DNA of 64,000 nt from Streptomyces avermitilis MA-4680 = NBRC 14893 (GTDB lineage: Bacteria; Actinomycetota; Actinomycetes; Streptomycetales; Streptomycetaceae): the NCBI RefSeq assembly GCF_000009765.2, contig NC_003155.5:1860001-1924000 (forward strand), written 5' to 3'. Below the pieces are notes generated by a model. It did no database searches. It saw only the letters and a program-made list of their open reading frames with translations, and was not told the origin of the DNA. Shown here in pieces: positions 61,845-64,000 of this stretch. The translations under genes and the position numbers were made by a program. How positions within the stretch are numbered: the first letter of the stretch is position 1; the number at the start of each line of letters is the position of its first letter.

Positions 61845-62873
61845 ATGCGACGACGCCTCGCCCCCGCTCTGCTCCTCCCCTTCCCCCTGCTACTGGCCGC
61901 CTGCGGCGGGAATTCGGCGGCCGGCACCTCGACGGGCGGCAGGACGGACGGCAAGGGGTCCCTCACGCTCAACGTCGGGGACCAGAAGGGTGGTTCCGAA
62001 GCGGTTCTGCGGGCCGCCGGAGAGCTCAAGAACCTGAACTACAAGATCAAGTGGTCGACGTTCACGTCCGGACCACCGCTTCTGGAGGCCATCAACGCCA
62101 AGGCCGTCGACATCGGCGGCGTCGGCAACACCCCGCCCGTCTTCGCGGCCGGCGCCGGCTCGAAGATCTCGGTGGTGGCCGCCTGGCACGGCACGTCCAA
62201 GGGCGAGGCCGTCCTCGTACCGAAGAACTCGTCGCTGCGGAAGCCCGAGGAACTCAAGGGCAAGTCCGTCGCCGTGGCGCAGGGTTCGTCCGCGCACTAC
62301 CAGCTGGTCGCCTCGCTCGAAAAGGCCGGTCTGAAGCTGAGCGACGTGAAGGTCAAGTACCTCCAGCCCGCCGACGCGCTGGCCGCGTTCACCAGCGGCA
62401 AGGTGGACGCCTGGGCGGTGTGGGACCCGTACACCTCGCAGGTGCTCCAGGCGAAGCAGGGCCGGGCGCTGGTCGATGGCGACGGTGTGGTCAACGGCCT
62501 CAGCTTCCAGGTGGCGGCGCCCTCCGCGCTCGCGGACAAGAAGAAGAGCGCGGCCGTCAAGGACTACCTGGAGCGGCTGCGGCGCGCCCAGGACTGGGTC
62601 TATGAGCACCCCGCCGCCTGGGCGAAGGTCTGGGCGAAGGACACCGGGCTGCCGTACGAGGTGGCGCTGGCCTCGGTGAAGCGCACCAACGCCAGCCGTG
62701 TCCCCGTCGCCGTCGACAAGCCGCTCATCGCCTCCGAGCAGCAGATCGCGGACACCTTCACCGGTCTGAAGCTCATCCCGAAGAAGGTCGACTTCGCCGA
62801 CTTCGTGGACACGCGCTTCAACGGCGGCCTGCCCGCTTCCACCAGCACGCCCCGCGTCTACAAGGACTCCTGA
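61845..62873 (+). CDS. ssuA: Sulfonate ABC transporter substrate-binding lipoprotein
   Basis: A 342-residue lipoprotein: basic start MRRRLAPALLLPFPLLLAAC with a lipobox Cys. The mature part matches SsuA/aliphatic-sulfonate-binding proteins, with NVGDQKGGSEAVLRAAGEL, VDIGGVGNTPPVFAA and VKYLQPADALAAFTSGKVDAW. It binds alkanesulfonates outside the membrane for SsuBC. Its ATG at 61845 is 113 bp after the ssuB stop, and its stop overlaps the next start. Confidence 0.94.
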   Translation: MRRRLAPALLLPFPLLLAACGGNSAAGTSTGGRTDGKGSLTLNVGDQKGGSEAVLRAAGELKNLNYKIKWSTFTSGPPLLEAINAKAVDIGGVGNTPPVFAAGAGSKISVVAAWHGTSKGEAVLVPKNSSLRKPEELKGKSVAVAQGSSAHYQLVASLEKAGLKLSDVKVKYLQPADALAAFTSGKVDAWAVWDPYTSQVLQAKQGRALVDGDGVVNGLSFQVAAPSALADKKKSAAVKDYLERLRRAQDWVYEHPAAWAKVWAKDTGLPYEVALASVKRTNASRVPVAVDKPLIASEQQIADTFTGLKLIPKKVDFADFVDTRFNGGLPASTSTPRVYKDS

Positions 62874-64000
62874 TGACCGTCCATCTCCACTGGTTCCTGC
62901 CGACCGGCGGCGACGGCCGCACCCTCGTGGACCGGCACGCCTACGCCTCCAACAGTGCCGACCTCGCACGGCCGGTCAAGGGCGTACGCCCGCCCGACAT
63001 CGAGTATCTCGCGCAGATCGCCAAGGCCGCCGAGCAGTTGGGCTTCGAGGCGGTACTGACGCCGACCGGCACCTGGTGCGAGGACGCCTGGCTGACGACG
63101 GTGGCGCTCGCCCAGCACACCGAGCGGCTGAAGTTCCTGGTCGCGTTCCGGCCGGGCGTCATCTCGCCGACGCTCGCCGCGCAGATGGCGGCGACCTACC
63201 AGCGGATCACCCGGGGCCGGCTGCTGCTCAATGTCGTCACCGGTGGCGACTCCACCGAGCAGCGGCGCTTCGGCGACCATCTCGACCACGACCGGCGGTA
63301 CGCGCGTACGGACGAGTTCCTCTCGGTCGTCCGCGGGGTGTGGAGCGGACGTCCGTACGACTTCGACGGGGCGCACTACCAGGTCGAGGGCGGGCTGACC
63401 GCGGTACCGCCCGACCCGCTGCCGGAGATCTTCTTCGGTGGCTCGTCGGCCGCCGCGGGTCCGGTCGCGGCCCGGCACGCGGATGTGTATCTGACCTGGG
63501 GCGAACCTCCCGAGCAGGTCAAGGAGAAGATCGACCGGATCCGTTCGCTGGCCGAGCGCGAGGGGCGGACGGTGCGCTTCGGCATCCGGCTGCACACCAT
63601 CTCGCGCGACGCGTCCGCCGAGGCCTGGTCGACCGCGCACCGGCTCCTCGACGACCTCGACGCGGACACGATCGCCGCCGCGCAGACGGCGCTCGGGCGC
63701 AGCGAGTCGGTGGGTCAGCAGCGCATGCTGGCCCTGCACGGCGGCTCGCGCGACCGGCTGGAAATCTCGCCGAACCTGTGGGCGGGCGTGGGTCTCGTGC
63801 GCGGTGGTGCGGGCACCGCTCTCGTGGGCAGTCATGCCGAGGTCGCCGACCGGATCGAGGAATATCACGCGCTGGGCATCGAGCACTTCGTGCTCTCCGG
63901 CTATCCGCATCTGGAGGAGGCGTACTGGTTCGGGGAGGGCGTGATCCCCGACCTGGCGGCTCGTGGGCTGCTGCCCCCTGTGACGGCAGGGGGTGGCTCG
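62873..64000 (+). CDS. ssuD: FMNH2-dependent alkanesulfonate monooxygenase, 3'-truncated by window edge
   Basis: The first 376 codons of a bacterial-luciferase-like monooxygenase. HLHWFLPTGGDGRTL and RPVKGVRPPDIEYLAQIAK are family starts; LLLNVVTGGDSTEQRRFGDHLDHDRRYARTDEFL with SVVRGVWSG and EIFFGGSSAAAGPVAARHAD are typical of SsuD. It desulfonates alkanesulfonates to aldehyde and sulfite, supplying sulfur. The start overlaps the ssuA stop (TGATG). No flavin reductase (ssuE) is seen up to the edge, so FMNH2 must come from elsewhere. The frame is open at base 64000. Confidence 0.93.
   Translation, partial: MTVHLHWFLPTGGDGRTLVDRHAYASNSADLARPVKGVRPPDIEYLAQIAKAAEQLGFEAVLTPTGTWCEDAWLTTVALAQHTERLKFLVAFRPGVISPTLAAQMAATYQRITRGRLLLNVVTGGDSTEQRRFGDHLDHDRRYARTDEFLSVVRGVWSGRPYDFDGAHYQVEGGLTAVPPDPLPEIFFGGSSAAAGPVAARHADVYLTWGEPPEQVKEKIDRIRSLAEREGRTVRFGIRLHTISRDASAEAWSTAHRLLDDLDADTIAAAQTALGRSESVGQQRMLALHGGSRDRLEISPNLWAGVGLVRGGAGTALVGSHAEVADRIEEYHALGIEHFVLSGYPHLEEAYWFGEGVIPDLAARGLLPPVTAGGGS

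Overview
The window is high-GC actinobacterial DNA, almost certainly a Streptomyces chromosome arm or accessory region. The signs are strong third-position GC, GTG starts, many LysR/TetR/Lrp/ANTAR regulators, a SpoIIE-type phosphatase fused to GAF and ATPase domains, a bacterial nitric oxide synthase and a large modular polyketide synthase. No rRNA, tRNA, CRISPR array, phage module or intact insertion sequence was seen.

Layout. 1-9.1 kb: small metabolic and regulatory genes (LysR, zinc-ribbon protein, SDR, PLP-dependent D-cysteine desulfhydrase/ACC deaminase, CGNR regulator, VOC protein, TetR, muconolactone-isomerase-like protein, LysR) mixed with gene remnants: an alpha/beta hydrolase without its nucleophile, a truncated metallo-beta-lactamase fold, and an operator pair with no gene behind it. 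9.1-17 kb: uracil-DNA glycosylase, BadF-type sugar kinase, CbiX-like chelatase, lactonase, nitric oxide synthase with a long disordered N-terminus, and a FUSC membrane protein. 17.2-25 kb: ANTAR, Lrp/AsnC and HAD genes, then an xanthine-dehydrogenase-type operon (2Fe-2S, FAD and molybdopterin subunits plus XdhC) divergent from a TetR gene across a large palindromic operator; the molybdopterin gene has a one-base frameshift. 25-30.7 kb: imine-reductase/HIBADH-like enzyme, exported tannase-like hydrolase, membrane acyltransferase, GAP-family protein, AhpD-like protein.

30.8-52.3 kb: a minus-strand biosynthetic locus. A fatty acyl-AMP ligase is followed by a 4829-residue PKS with domains ACP, KS-AT-DH-(ER remnant)-KR-ACP, KS-AT-DH-KR-ACP, condensation, FkbH. 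Next come a free-standing ACP-thioester reductase protein with an extra C-terminal domain, an alpha/beta hydrolase with a Cys nucleophile, a second alpha/beta hydrolase and an RpiB-like isomerase. The order suggests that a fatty acid is activated, extended by two ketides, transferred by the condensation domain to an FkbH-derived three-carbon (glyceryl-type) unit on the downstream ACP, and released reductively. This is the most unusual feature of the window; the chemistry is inferred.

52.6-64 kb: a SAM methyltransferase, the SpoIIE-type phosphatase, an MFS transporter divergent from a GlxA/AraC regulator, a secreted peptidoglycan-binding-like protein, decayed amine-oxidase and membrane-protein fragments, a YjbQ-family protein, and the sulfonate operon ssuCBAD. 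The ssu operon is preceded by a probably leaderless small ORF of the actinobacterial cysteine leader-peptide type; ssuD runs off the right edge.
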